Positions 1 to 5,878 are shown, counted from the stretch's first letter. The stretch: DNA of 5,878 nt from an uncultured Acetatifactor sp. (GCA_910587755.1 CAJUNZ010000125.1:1-5878); one strand, 5' to 3'. Notes: generated by a model not told the origin, from the letters alone. Numbers and translations: made by a program.

Positions 1-1229
1 AGGTTCAGCTGCCGGAACACCTTCCTGGAGACAGTGCATCCGATAATGGTGTTCTCAGGCTTGAACCTGGAGATGGCCTCTGCGGTAAACCCGGAAAGGG
101 TCACGGTGATGATGGCGGCTGCCCTCAGATCCATTGCGGCGGAGCAGGTGGCGTGGGCAATGGCAGTGGTGATATCCGTCTCATTTCCCCCGTCGCTCCA
201 CTTGGCTCCGGTTCGGTAATCCATACTTATTTCGGCAGTCTCCGCGATCTTCGCCATAGTTTTCACCGCCTCAACAGGATATTTTCCTGCGGCGCTTTCC
301 CCGGAGAGCATAATGGCGGTGGTGCCGTCATAAATGGCATTGGCAATATCGGTGGCTTCCGCCCTGGTGGGCCTGGGATTCTTTATCATGGACTCCAGCA
401 TCTGGGTGGCCGTGATCACATGTTTTCCCTGGGCATTTGCCAGGCGGATCATCTTTTTCTGCAGGATGGGCACCTCCTCCATGGGGATCTCCACTCCCAT
501 ATCCCCCCTGGCCACCATAATGCCGTCGGATACCTCCAGAATTTCTTCCAGGTTCTGGATTCCCTGCATGTTCTCTATCTTGGCAATGACTTTCATGTCA
601 CTGCCATGCTCTTCCAGAATCTGACGGATCTCCAGAATGTCTTCCCTGCACCTGACAAAAGACGCCGCAAGAAAATCATACCCCATTTCAATCCCAAACA
701 AAATATCCTCCCTGTCGGTATCGCTGATATAGGGCATGGACAGATGGGCCCCCGGCACATTGACGCCCTTGTGGTTGGACACAAACCCGCCGTTTACCAC
801 ACGGCACACAATCTCTTCTCCGCAGATCTCCTCCACCGTCATCTCAATCAGGCCGTCGTCGATGAGAATGGTGGTCCCCTGGGTGATGTCCTCTTTCAGG
901 TTTTTATAGGAGATGGCAGCCCGTTTGGCCGTTCCCAGAACTTCCTCCGTGGTCAGGGTAAACTGCTGCCCGGATACCAGTTCCGCCCTGCCCTGCTCAA
1001 AATCTCTCAGTCGGATCTCCGGCCCCTTGGTGTCCAGCAGCGTGGCCACAGGCAATCCCAGTTCCTGCCTGGCCTTCAGTACCTTCTCATATTTCTCCTT
1101 CTGCTCCTGATGGCTGCCATGGGAAAAATTAAACCTGGCCACATCCATGCCTGCCTCCATCAGTTCCCGCAGTCTCTCTATGCTGTCACTTGCCGGCCCT
1201 ATGGTGCAGATAATTTTTGTCTTCCTCAT
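1..1229 (-). CDS. pyk: Pyruvate kinase, C-terminus cut off by window edge
   Basis: Cytoplasmic glycolytic enzyme that transfers phosphate from phosphoenolpyruvate to ADP, giving pyruvate and ATP. My translation gives 409 codons from ATG 1229 with no stop before the window edge. The start MRKTKIICTIGPA is family-typical. R32/N34 lie in ARFNFSHG, the LLDTKGPEIR stretch is at 64-73, and the B domain lies roughly between 71 and 168. The active-site signature AKIEN has catalytic K217 and metal ligand E219; RGDMGVE has D243, and TATQMLES follows at 273-280. The C-terminal domain begins near 350, and its loop TLSGFT (377-382) resembles the effector-phosphate loop of allosteric pyruvate kinases. Usual length is about 470-590, so 60 or more residues are missing only because the window ends. 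An in-frame ATG at 1235 would add two residues; 1229 is preferred because GAGG lies 8 bases upstream and the N-terminus then matches known homologues. Confidence 0.97.
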   Translation of the reverse strand, partial: MRKTKIICTIGPASDSIERLRELMEAGMDVARFNFSHGSHQEQKEKYEKVLKARQELGLPVATLLDTKGPEIRLRDFEQGRAELVSGQQFTLTTEEVLGTAKRAAISYKNLKEDITQGTTILIDDGLIEMTVEEICGEEIVCRVVNGGFVSNHKGVNVPGAHLSMPYISDTDREDILFGIEMGYDFLAASFVRCREDILEIRQILEEHGSDMKVIAKIENMQGIQNLEEILEVSDGIMVARGDMGVEIPMEEVPILQKKMIRLANAQGKHVITATQMLESMIKNPRPTRAEATDIANAIYDGTTAIMLSGESAAGKYPVEAVKTMAKIAETAEISMDYRTGAKWSDGGNETDITTAIAHATCSAAMDLRAAAIITVTLSGFTAEAISRFKPENTIIGCTVSRKVFRQLN

Positions 1230-1235
1230 TTTCAT

Positions 1236-1335
1236 TCCCTCGCCTTCCCTATATTATTCTTAAGCTGTTCATAAATTACTCTCAGCAATCACCCCGCCGC
1301 AGACACGGCGCCTGGCTCATGGCCCGCGGAAATCA
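1236..1335 (-). other. Short intergenic leader upstream of pyruvate kinase
   Basis: About 100 bases separate the hairpin after the decarboxylase from pyk. On the minus strand the half near the decarboxylase is GC-rich and holds a small CGCCG/CGGCG stem without a T-run. The half near pyk is AT-rich and ends in TAAGAATAATATAGGGAAGG. TAATAT is a possible -10, but I see no convincing -35 at 16-18 bases. Pyk therefore may have its own weak promoter here or be read through from the decarboxylase; the sequence does not decide. Confidence 0.3.
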
Positions 1336-1359
1336 ATGCCCTGTCTGTTCTCAGGGCAT
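1336..1359 (-). terminator. Perfect 8-bp hairpin overlapping decarboxylase stop codon
   Basis: On the minus strand ATGCCCTG, an 8-base loop and CAGGGCAT form an uninterrupted 8-bp stem. The 5' arm contains the last codons (ATG CCC) and part of the TGA stop of the decarboxylase gene. What follows is TGATTTCC, with only three consecutive T's, so it is not a canonical intrinsic terminator. It may be a weak or attenuating terminator or an mRNA 3'-end stabiliser. Confidence 0.4.
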
Positions 1360-2757
1360 GATAACTCTTACAAATATTTCATCCTTCAGAACAACCCCCT
1401 GTACCGAAAGCCCCTCCTCTATATACTTCCTCACCAGACGGCACATTTCCTCTGTGATCACTTCCCCCGGAACCACCAGCGGGCTTCCCGGAGGGTATGG
1501 GCAGATAAAATCTCCCCCGTGCCTTCCCACACTTCCCTCCAGAGGCACAAGTTCCGTGTTCCTGTCCCAGGCTGTTCCCAGAGAAATGGCATCAGGACAG
1601 GACCGGAAGATCTCCTCCTTCCACCGGAAGAAGTTCTCCGTGCCTTCCCGAAGTCTTCCGTCAATCTCCAGAAGGGCCTCCGTCACCCGGTGGAACGCTT
1701 CCTCCCTGTCGTTGAGGGTAAACATGGCAAGTGCATAGCTTCCCGAAGCCATCTCCATCTGCAGGCCATACTCCTGGAGCAGAATATCATAGAGCTGCTT
1801 TCCGGTCAGGTTGGTGCCTTTTACAGAGATTAGAAGCTTTCCCGGATCCTGTCTTCCATCCTCCGGCAGAAATTTCAGGTGCCTGCACCTTCTCAGTGCC
1901 TTCCTGGTCTCTTTCATATGTTTTTGGAATCGGTCCATGGCTCTGTCCCCGTCCTTCTCCACATATGCAAGGGCGTTGTCAATGCCAGCCATCAGCAGAT
2001 AGGATGGGCTGCTGGACTGGTAAATATGCAGAAAACGCCTTAGCCGCTCCCTGTCCACCAGACTGCCGTTCACATGCAGCAGGGCAGTCTGGGTCAGTGA
2101 GGGCAGGGTTTTGTGTACGCTGTGAACCACCAGATCCGCCCCCAGCTGGCAGCTATTTGGCGGATCCCCCCTCCGAAGTCCCAGATGAGCCCCATGGGCC
2201 TCATCCACAATCAGAGGAATTCCTTTATCGTGGGCAATCTCCGCCACCGCGCCCACATCGGCGATTCTGCCTTCGTAGGTGGGGGAGACAATCAGCACAG
2301 CTCCAATGTGCGGCTCCCGCTCCAGGGCCTTCCGGACCTGAAGCGGTGTTACCGCGTCAAACACTTCGTATTCCTCCAGGCAGGGGGGATAAAGATAAGA
2401 TGGCTTCAAGTCCCTCAGATATGCCGCATGGTAGGCGGATCTATGACAATTTCTGGCCATAAGAAGATGTCCTCCCCGGGGCAGAGCACAACTTACGGCA
2501 CTCAATATTCCACAGGTACTTCCGTTGACCAGATAAAAGCTTTCCTCCGCTCCGTAGATTTCTGCAGCTTTTTTTTGCAGATTCAGCAGAATTCCCTCCG
2601 GTTGGTGAAGATTGTCAAAGCCTTCAATCTCCGTAATATCCAGCTGGTACAGCTCTTTTGGCAGCTTTCCCCACCCCTGCCGCTTATGCCCGGGCATATG
2701 GCAGGGGTAGATCTCTTCCCGGGCATATGCCTGAAGTTTATCAAACAAATGCTCCAT
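1351..2757 (-). CDS. PLP-dependent Orn/Lys/Arg decarboxylase family protein (short form)
   Basis: A 468-residue cytosolic fold-type I PLP enzyme of the Orn/Lys/Arg decarboxylase family; members decarboxylate a basic amino acid to a di- or polyamine precursor. Seen: the N-terminal CHMPGHKR (19-26), the substrate/cofactor region NGSTCGI (78-84), H105, the DEAHGAH motif with D185 for the pyridine nitrogen, and HSVHKTLPS with K216 as the expected Schiff-base lysine. SSSPSY follows at 248-253, and a C-terminal domain carries PYPPGSPLVVPGE at about 420-432. It lacks the N-terminal wing domain of the ~715-residue E. coli inducible decarboxylases and matches in size the short SpeA/YaaO type of Bacillus. 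Its ATG touches the stop of the upstream HD gene (TAAATG), with AAGGA at 2766-2770, 8 bases from the start, so translational coupling is likely. Substrate (arginine, lysine, ornithine or another) cannot be told from sequence. Confidence 0.9.
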   Translation of the reverse strand: MEHLFDKLQAYAREEIYPCHMPGHKRQGWGKLPKELYQLDITEIEGFDNLHQPEGILLNLQKKAAEIYGAEESFYLVNGSTCGILSAVSCALPRGGHLLMARNCHRSAYHAAYLRDLKPSYLYPPCLEEYEVFDAVTPLQVRKALEREPHIGAVLIVSPTYEGRIADVGAVAEIAHDKGIPLIVDEAHGAHLGLRRGDPPNSCQLGADLVVHSVHKTLPSLTQTALLHVNGSLVDRERLRRFLHIYQSSSPSYLLMAGIDNALAYVEKDGDRAMDRFQKHMKETRKALRRCRHLKFLPEDGRQDPGKLLISVKGTNLTGKQLYDILLQEYGLQMEMASGSYALAMFTLNDREEAFHRVTEALLEIDGRLREGTENFFRWKEEIFRSCPDAISLGTAWDRNTELVPLEGSVGRHGGDFICPYPPGSPLVVPGEVITEEMCRLVRKYIEEGLSVQGVVLKDEIFVRVIMP

Positions 2758-3318
2758 TTAGTTGTTCCTTAATTTCACCAGCAGAGCTCCATGCCCCCTG
2801 TGCATGTGGATTGTCTCCAACAGGGAACACCATTTGTCCGCCATGGTGACAATCCACGCTTCCCTGCATCCGGGAGGCACTACCGTAAGGGGCCACATAT
2901 GTTTCTTAATGATATCCTTCTCCAGCTCTGTGAGCTCGTAATCCCTGATGGCATTTCTCAACGCCACACCCGGGTGATAAAAACCGTGCAGGCGATGTGG
3001 ATTGACTTCATCCGGTATATGCCAGTCATAGAGAAAATAGTCGTGGAGCAGAGCGCCGCGCACCAATGCTCTCCTGTTGCATGGAATGTGCAGCCTCTGA
3101 CTGATGGCCAGACTATACCTGGCCACAGACATCACATGGGCGTTCACGGTCACATTTCCGTGCTGGATATACTCCTTCATAAGATGAAAGTTTTTGGACT
3201 GCAGAATGTCCAGTGCATCTTTTTCTATCTGCCTGTGAATCTCCCTGTAGCGTTCCAGTTTTTTTCTCCAACGCCGGGCCTGCCCTTCTGTACGTCGCGG
3301 TAAACCTGTGCCTGCCAT
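2758..3318 (-). CDS. HD-domain metal-dependent phosphohydrolase family protein
   Basis: A 186-residue soluble protein with a basic, probably helical N-terminus (about 1-35) and an HD domain. Candidate metal ligands appear in the right order: H61 in VNAHVMSVA, the H92-D93 doublet in LLHDYFLYDWH, H115 in RLHGFYHP, H140 in IIKKHMW and D161 in MADKW. HD proteins usually hydrolyse phosphomonoesters or phosphodiesters, often of nucleotides, but the substrate here is unknown. There are no transmembrane segments and no GGDEF, RelA-type synthetase or other fused domain. ATG 3318 is supported by AAAGGAG at 3326-3332, 7 bases upstream. It is the first gene of a tight pair: its TAA is immediately followed by the decarboxylase ATG with no gap. 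This suggests shared expression, although a functional link between the two is only inferred. Confidence 0.85.
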   Translation of the reverse strand: MAGTGLPRRTEGQARRWRKKLERYREIHRQIEKDALDILQSKNFHLMKEYIQHGNVTVNAHVMSVARYSLAISQRLHIPCNRRALVRGALLHDYFLYDWHIPDEVNPHRLHGFYHPGVALRNAIRDYELTELEKDIIKKHMWPLTVVPPGCREAWIVTMADKWCSLLETIHMHRGHGALLVKLRNN

Positions 3319-3325
3319 TTTTCCT

Positions 3326-3332
3326 CTCCTTT
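3326..3332 (-). promoter_or_regulatory. Ribosome binding site of the HD-domain gene
   Basis: AAAGGAG on the minus strand, 7 bases before ATG 3318. It is a near-consensus Shine-Dalgarno sequence and fixes the start of the HD gene. Confidence 0.8.
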
Positions 3333-3369
3333 CTGAATGGCCTTGTTAAAATTTATTCGTTAATTTGTA

Positions 3370-3398
3370 GATATAGTTTATACTAGTATAATCCACAA
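3370..3398 (-). promoter_or_regulatory. Possible promoter of HD/decarboxylase pair at the edge of the palindromic element
   Basis: On the minus strand TTGTGG (3393-3398) and TATATC (3370-3375) are separated by 17 bases, giving a moderate sigma-A-like match about 50 bases upstream of the HD start codon. Other -10-like hexamers (TATACT, TATAAA) overlap in the same AT-rich stretch, so the exact promoter is uncertain. The -35 lies in the terminal inverted repeat of the adjacent element, while the -10 lies outside it. Confidence 0.3.
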
Positions 3399-3545
3399 CA
3401 ATTACCACTATGTTTCGCGAAGGATAAATTTTCAGTCTGCAAGGCGGAGGAAGGAGTCGTAGCGGGCTACGATGACTGACGACAACGATGCAGATGGAAA
3501 TTTAGACAAGTGAAACATATGGTTAATTGGTGAGGATTATACTAG
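3383..3545. mobile_element. 163-bp palindromic MITE-like element
   Basis: The ends are perfect 12-bp inverted repeats, CTAGTATAATCC at 3383-3394 and its reverse complement at 3534-3545. Similarity continues inward: over the outer 34 bases of each arm 29 positions match, ending in the shared TATGTTTC. Further inside, TAAATTTT..TCTGCA (3425-3441) pairs imperfectly with 3489-3504, and the centre is a 6-bp hairpin TCGTAG-CGGG-CTACGA (3457-3472). The whole unit could fold into one long imperfect hairpin. TTATACTAG occurs as a direct repeat at both borders (3378-3386 and 3537-3545) and could be a target-site duplication, although CTAG is self-complementary and makes the boundary ambiguous. No open reading frame fits inside. 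The architecture is that of a non-autonomous miniature inverted-repeat element or a large REP-like palindrome. A structured untranslated RNA is the alternative. Confidence 0.6.
3457..3472. repeat. Central hairpin of the palindromic element
   Basis: TCGTAG and CTACGA form a 6-bp stem around a CGGG loop exactly in the middle of the 163-bp element. It would form the tip of the long hairpin on either strand. Confidence 0.55.
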
Positions 3546-3592
3546 GGGCCGATTGCTTTCACTGCTCAAAGACTCTCGGCTAAGCTCCCTCT

Positions 3593-3612
3593 CCTGAGAC
3601 ATGCATCTCAGG
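3593..3612 (-). terminator. 7-bp hairpin spanning the transpeptidase stop codon
   Basis: On the minus strand CCTGAGA, a 6-base loop and TCTCAGG form a perfect 7-bp stem; the TGA stop (3608-3610) lies in its 5' arm. No T-run follows (AGAGGGAGC), so a standard intrinsic terminator is unlikely. It may mark an mRNA 3' structure or the point where the repeat array was cut short. The rest of 3546-3592 shows no gene and no clear signal. Confidence 0.3.
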
Positions 3613-5620
3613 GCTGGGTTCCGTCTCCGGCCGGGGCTCCTGCTCCCGGCTGAGTTGCGTCTCCGGCAGGGGCTCCTGCTCCCGGCTGGGTGGTATCACC
3701 TCCAGGGGCGTCTGTTCCCGGCTGAGTTGTGTCTCCGGCTGGGGCGTCTGCTCCCGGCTGGGTGGTATCACCTCCAGGGGCGTCTGTTCCCGGCTGAGTT
3801 GCGTCTCCGGCAGGGGCGTCTGCTCCCGGCTGAGTTGTGTCTCCGGCTGGAGTTCCTGTTCCTGGCTGAGTTGCGTCTCCGGCTGGAGTTCCTGTTCCTG
3901 GCTGAGTTCCGTCTCCGGCGGGGGCTCCTGCTCCCGGCTGAGTTCCGTCTCCGGCAGGGGTTCCTGTTCCTGGCTGAGTTGTGTCTCCGGCGGGTGCCTC
4001 TCCTGTGGGTGCATTTTCTCCCCCTGCCGCATTGCCGGCTGTCCCTGACTGATTTGAACCGCCGGACGTCTGAGAGGAACCTCCTGAGCCAGAACCATTC
4101 TGTTTCTTCAAAGGATCCTCCTCATAATAATAACATATCACAGGGAATCCTTTGTGCACATATCCAAATATTTTCTCTGCTATCGCCGGGGGAAGATTGA
4201 CACATCCCCGGGAGCCGTTGGTCTTATAAATATTGCCGCCAAAAGAACTTCTCCAGTACGCATCATGCATACCATAATTGCCATAGAAAGGCATCCAGTA
4301 TGTTACCGGGGTCTCATAATCCCTTCCCCGAAGAACTGCCTCTTTCTGCTTATACGCCACCCCAAACACTCCCTCTGGGGTAGCACGATCCAGATTTGTG
4401 TTTCCTGTCACACAATCTGTCTCTAAAATCAGCTCACCCTCCATATACAGGTACACATGCTGATGAGTTATATCCACCTCCACATACGAATCTCCGATAT
4501 CGTTTTCACCCTTCTGCATGGCTGTGCTGCTGTATACCGGTTCCCTGTCTGTTACCGTCCCCTGGTAGATCAGCTCAATCAGTTCTTCTTTTTCCTTTTC
4601 CCGGTCAGTCTTCCACCCATAATAACCGCTGGGCAAAGTCAGCTCCACCCCCAGAGAAGTTGTAAACTTTCTCTTCTTGCCATAGGTGTCATATTGCTTG
4701 GCCTGCGTTTTGATGAATTCTGCCACCTGTTCTTCATCCAAAACTGCCTGGCCATCCTCCACAGAAATCCAGTCCTTCAGAGTCTCATGGTCCAGAATCA
4801 CTTCCGTGCCATTCCAGTCATAGGTGATCTTTGTGTTAAGCCAGCAATTTATTTTATCCACCACTTCTGTCAGTGTTTTGTTATCCTTTTTTATCGCCGC
4901 CTCAGCATAACAGCCACTTTCCTCGGCGTCCAAGACAGTTTCTCCGCTTACCACCGTATCGCTTACCAGCAGCAAAAGCTTGCTTACATCCAGTTCAGCT
5001 CCGTTAGTCTCGGCAATAATCTCATAGCGATTATCCAGCTCAGAGTATTCCCCAATATACGCATTCACAGGTTTAAGCATGTTTTCCTTTTTGCAGGCGT
5101 CCCAAGCCTCCACCACACTTTTGAGAAGCTCCTCGTCAAAGCTTATTCCCTGCTCCATAGAATAAAAACTGTTTTTCCCAATGAATGCCTGTATCCATCC
5201 AAAGATTTCCTGCTGCTCTAAAAAGGCCTCCACCGCCTCCAGAGTGCCTGTGTATACCAGATGAATTTCTTCCGGTGAAATTGCACCGAGGACAGCTCCC
5301 GGGTCTCCTGTCTTATAGTCCCGGCCTTTTACTTCCAACACATATCCATTGGCCTGTCCGTCCAACAACCCCACTACTTCTTCCACTTTCAGATTACTGC
5401 AGTCAATACCATTTATACTCGTATTGGGTAGAAAATGTGTCTTGTAATAAAATACTCCTCCGCCATAAGCAGCCGCTCCCACGGCTGTCAGAGCAATCAG
5501 GACACTCCCTGCGACAACAATCTTTTTTCTGCCGCCTTTTCGTGGTTGGGTTCCCGCGTCCGGCTCCGCTGCTTTAACCGGCTCACTCTTCGAGGCTTCT
5601 CCCTCCTGCTTTCCTTCCAT
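3608..5620 (-). CDS. Membrane-anchored L,D-transpeptidase (YkuD) with YoaR-like domains and repeat tail
   Basis: Expected to form 3-3 peptidoglycan cross-links or attach groups to meso-diaminopimelate outside the membrane. Residues are numbered from ATG 5620 (670 in all). The N-terminus is charged and cytoplasmic, with one transmembrane helix at about 34-58 after RKGGRKK. Next comes FLPNTSINGIDCSNL (from about 63), typical of the YoaR/PG_binding_4 module, with a likely second copy near 265-330 (YDWNGTEVILDHETLKDW). The YkuD domain spans about 379-498: H452 in YGMHDAYW and SRGCVNLP with catalytic C473. From 505 on there is a Ser/Gly linker and ten 12-residue repeats. No LPXTG or cleavable signal sequence is seen. 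A GTG at 5638 is in frame, but GGAG (5629-5632) sits 8 bases before ATG 5620, so the ATG is chosen. It has its own promoter and stands alone. Clostridial relatives such as those of C. difficile are known L,D-transpeptidases; the exact role here is inferred. Confidence 0.93.
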   Translation of the reverse strand: MEGKQEGEASKSEPVKAAEPDAGTQPRKGGRKKIVVAGSVLIALTAVGAAAYGGGVFYYKTHFLPNTSINGIDCSNLKVEEVVGLLDGQANGYVLEVKGRDYKTGDPGAVLGAISPEEIHLVYTGTLEAVEAFLEQQEIFGWIQAFIGKNSFYSMEQGISFDEELLKSVVEAWDACKKENMLKPVNAYIGEYSELDNRYEIIAETNGAELDVSKLLLLVSDTVVSGETVLDAEESGCYAEAAIKKDNKTLTEVVDKINCWLNTKITYDWNGTEVILDHETLKDWISVEDGQAVLDEEQVAEFIKTQAKQYDTYGKKRKFTTSLGVELTLPSGYYGWKTDREKEKEELIELIYQGTVTDREPVYSSTAMQKGENDIGDSYVEVDITHQHVYLYMEGELILETDCVTGNTNLDRATPEGVFGVAYKQKEAVLRGRDYETPVTYWMPFYGNYGMHDAYWRSSFGGNIYKTNGSRGCVNLPPAIAEKIFGYVHKGFPVICYYYEEDPLKKQNGSGSGGSSQTSGGSNQSGTAGNAAGGENAPTGEAPAGDTTQPGTGTPAGDGTQPGAGAPAGDGTQPGTGTPAGDATQPGTGTPAGDTTQPGADAPAGDATQPGTDAPGGDTTQPGADAPAGDTTQPGTDAPGGDTTQPGAGAPAGDATQPGAGAPAGDGTQP
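3614..3973 (-). repeat. 36-bp minisatellite, ten units, encoding 12-residue repeats
   Basis: Ten in-frame units of the pattern P-G-[AT]-[DG]-[AT]-P-[AG]-G-D-[AGT]-T-Q fill the C-terminus of the transpeptidase, with a degenerate partial unit before them (about 3974-4000) and a lone Pro before the stop. Because 36 is divisible by 3, all frames stay open across the array and produce spurious long reading frames on both strands. A 72-bp higher-order duplication is visible: 3679-3729 and 3751-3801 are identical over 51 bases. The encoded tail is acidic, flexible and probably extended in or through the wall. Confidence 0.92.
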
Positions 5621-5626
5621 AAATTC

Positions 5627-5632
5627 CACTCC
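5627..5632 (-). promoter_or_regulatory. Ribosome binding site of the transpeptidase gene
   Basis: GGAGTG on the minus strand, with its GGAG core ending 8 bases before ATG 5620. It lies inside the reading frame that would start at GTG 5638, which has no comparable site upstream, so it decides for the ATG start. Confidence 0.7.
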
Positions 5633-5676
5633 ATTCACTCAACATAATAATTTGCCATCCCGTGGATAACACAACA

Positions 5677-5685
5677 ATTATAACA
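5677..5685 (-). promoter_or_regulatory. Extended -10 promoter of the transpeptidase gene
   Basis: TGTTATAAT on the minus strand is a perfect TGnTATAAT extended -10. The -35 position (TATTTT at 17 bases) is poor, which is common for extended -10 promoters. Transcription would start about 50 bases before ATG 5620, leaving a short leader with no visible riboswitch. Confidence 0.65.
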
Positions 5686-5742
5686 CACTTTTTCGCAAAA
5701 AAATAGCACCAAAAGGCTGAAGTTCTGCCATTTAATGCCATC

Positions 5743-5768
5743 TATATACACAAAATATATACACAAAA
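5743..5768. repeat. Perfect 13-bp tandem duplication, two copies
   Basis: TATATACACAAAA occurs twice head to tail (5743-5755 and 5756-5768) between the tRNA terminator and the transpeptidase promoter. It overlaps the terminator's T-tract by a few bases. It may be slippage in AT-rich DNA or a duplicated binding site; the sequence does not decide. Confidence 0.7.
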
Positions 5769-5793
5769 TAAAAAAGCAGGTAAGATACCCACT
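5764..5793 (-). terminator. Intrinsic terminator of the tRNA-Phe transcript
   Basis: On the minus strand AGTGGGTA (5786-5793), a TCT loop and TACCTGCT (5775-5782) form an 8-bp stem including two G-T wobbles. TTTTTTATTT follows directly. It lies 34 bases after the tRNA 3' end and separates the tRNA unit from the transpeptidase gene. Confidence 0.75.
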
Positions 5794-5827
5794 TCTAAAT
5801 AATGCCACATATGATAAAAACAAATAA

Positions 5828-5878
5828 TGCCCAGAACCGGAATCGAACCAGTGACACGAGGATTTTCAGTCCTCTGCT
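5828..5878 (-). tRNA. tRNA-Phe (GAA), 5' part beyond window edge
   Basis: The visible part starts at the end of the D stem (AGC) and A26. The anticodon stem GAGGA/TCCTC holds the 7-base loop CTGAAAA with anticodon GAA at 5865-5867, hence phenylalanine. A 5-base variable region GTGTC follows, then the T arm ACTGG-TTCGATT-CCGGT, the acceptor 3' strand TCTGGGC and discriminator A at 5828. CCA is not encoded, so it would be added enzymatically. Roughly the first 22 bases, including the acceptor 5' strand and most of the D arm, are outside the window. Other tRNA genes may lie upstream in the same transcript. Confidence 0.92.

Noticed and set aside
153..1274. Long plus-strand reading frame of 373 codons
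   Set aside because: Antisense to pyruvate kinase, which has all its active-site motifs on the other strand; the plus product shows no family features.
1731..2462. Plus-strand frame of 243 codons, Pro/Ser/Cys-rich
   Set aside because: Antisense shadow of the decarboxylase; the composition is typical of a non-coding frame.
3383..3545. Bidirectional intrinsic terminator between the transpeptidase and HD genes
   Set aside because: The arms are long and imperfect, with no T-run after either end; the terminal inverted repeats fit a mobile element better.
3614..3973. CRISPR-like array with a 36-bp period
   Set aside because: The units are directly adjacent with no spacers, are in frame with a gene and vary at coding-tolerated positions; no cas gene is present.
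3580..4098. Minus-strand reading frame of Gln/Glu/Pro-rich repeats in a second frame over the array
   Set aside because: The 36-bp period is a multiple of 3, so any stop-free frame repeats open. The frame of the transpeptidase, with its YkuD domain, is the real one.
3601..4200. Plus-strand Leu/Arg-rich repeat protein
   Set aside because: Antisense shadow of the same minisatellite, with no recognisable domain; the periodic composition mirrors the repeat.
5635..5823. Small hydrophobic minus-strand frame of 62 codons before the transpeptidase
   Set aside because: It runs across the tRNA terminator, the 13-bp tandem repeat and the promoter, and would begin before the terminator.

Overview
The window reads as a chromosomal segment of a low-to-mid-GC Firmicute, most likely a gut Clostridium of the Lachnospiraceae type. 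This is inferred from the protein styles (MRKTKI-type pyruvate kinase, short Orn/Lys/Arg decarboxylase, YkuD transpeptidase with YoaR-like domains), the AGGAG-type ribosome binding sites and the tRNA without an encoded CCA. No taxon is shown directly. All genes are on the minus strand, so transcription runs from the high coordinates to the low ones.

In transcription order: (1) the 3' two-thirds of a tRNA-Phe(GAA), cut by the right window edge, followed by an intrinsic terminator at 5764-5793. (2) A short AT-rich intergenic region with a perfect 13-bp tandem duplication and an extended -10 promoter. (3) A membrane-anchored L,D-transpeptidase (ATG at 5620, stop at 3608) whose last ~120 residues are a 12-residue Gly/Pro/Asp/Thr repeat encoded by a 36-bp minisatellite. 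(4) A 289-bp intergenic stretch (3319-3607) that is mostly one 163-bp palindromic, MITE-like element with 12-bp perfect terminal inverted repeats. (5) A two-gene unit: an HD-domain metal phosphohydrolase (3318-2758) whose TAA abuts the ATG of a PLP-dependent Orn/Lys/Arg decarboxylase family protein (2757-1351). (6) A hairpin overlapping the decarboxylase stop codon and a ~115-bp gap. (7) Pyruvate kinase, whose first 409 codons are present and whose 3' end lies beyond position 1.

The genes do not form one pathway. Pyruvate kinase is core glycolysis, the transpeptidase is cell-wall remodelling, and the HD and decarboxylase genes are probably co-translated, with amine or polyamine metabolism as the likely but unproven theme. 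The parts that ordinary gene calls do not explain are the palindromic element between the transpeptidase and the HD gene, which may supply part of the HD promoter, and the recently expanded repeat tail of the transpeptidase. I see no strong evidence for an undescribed multi-gene system.
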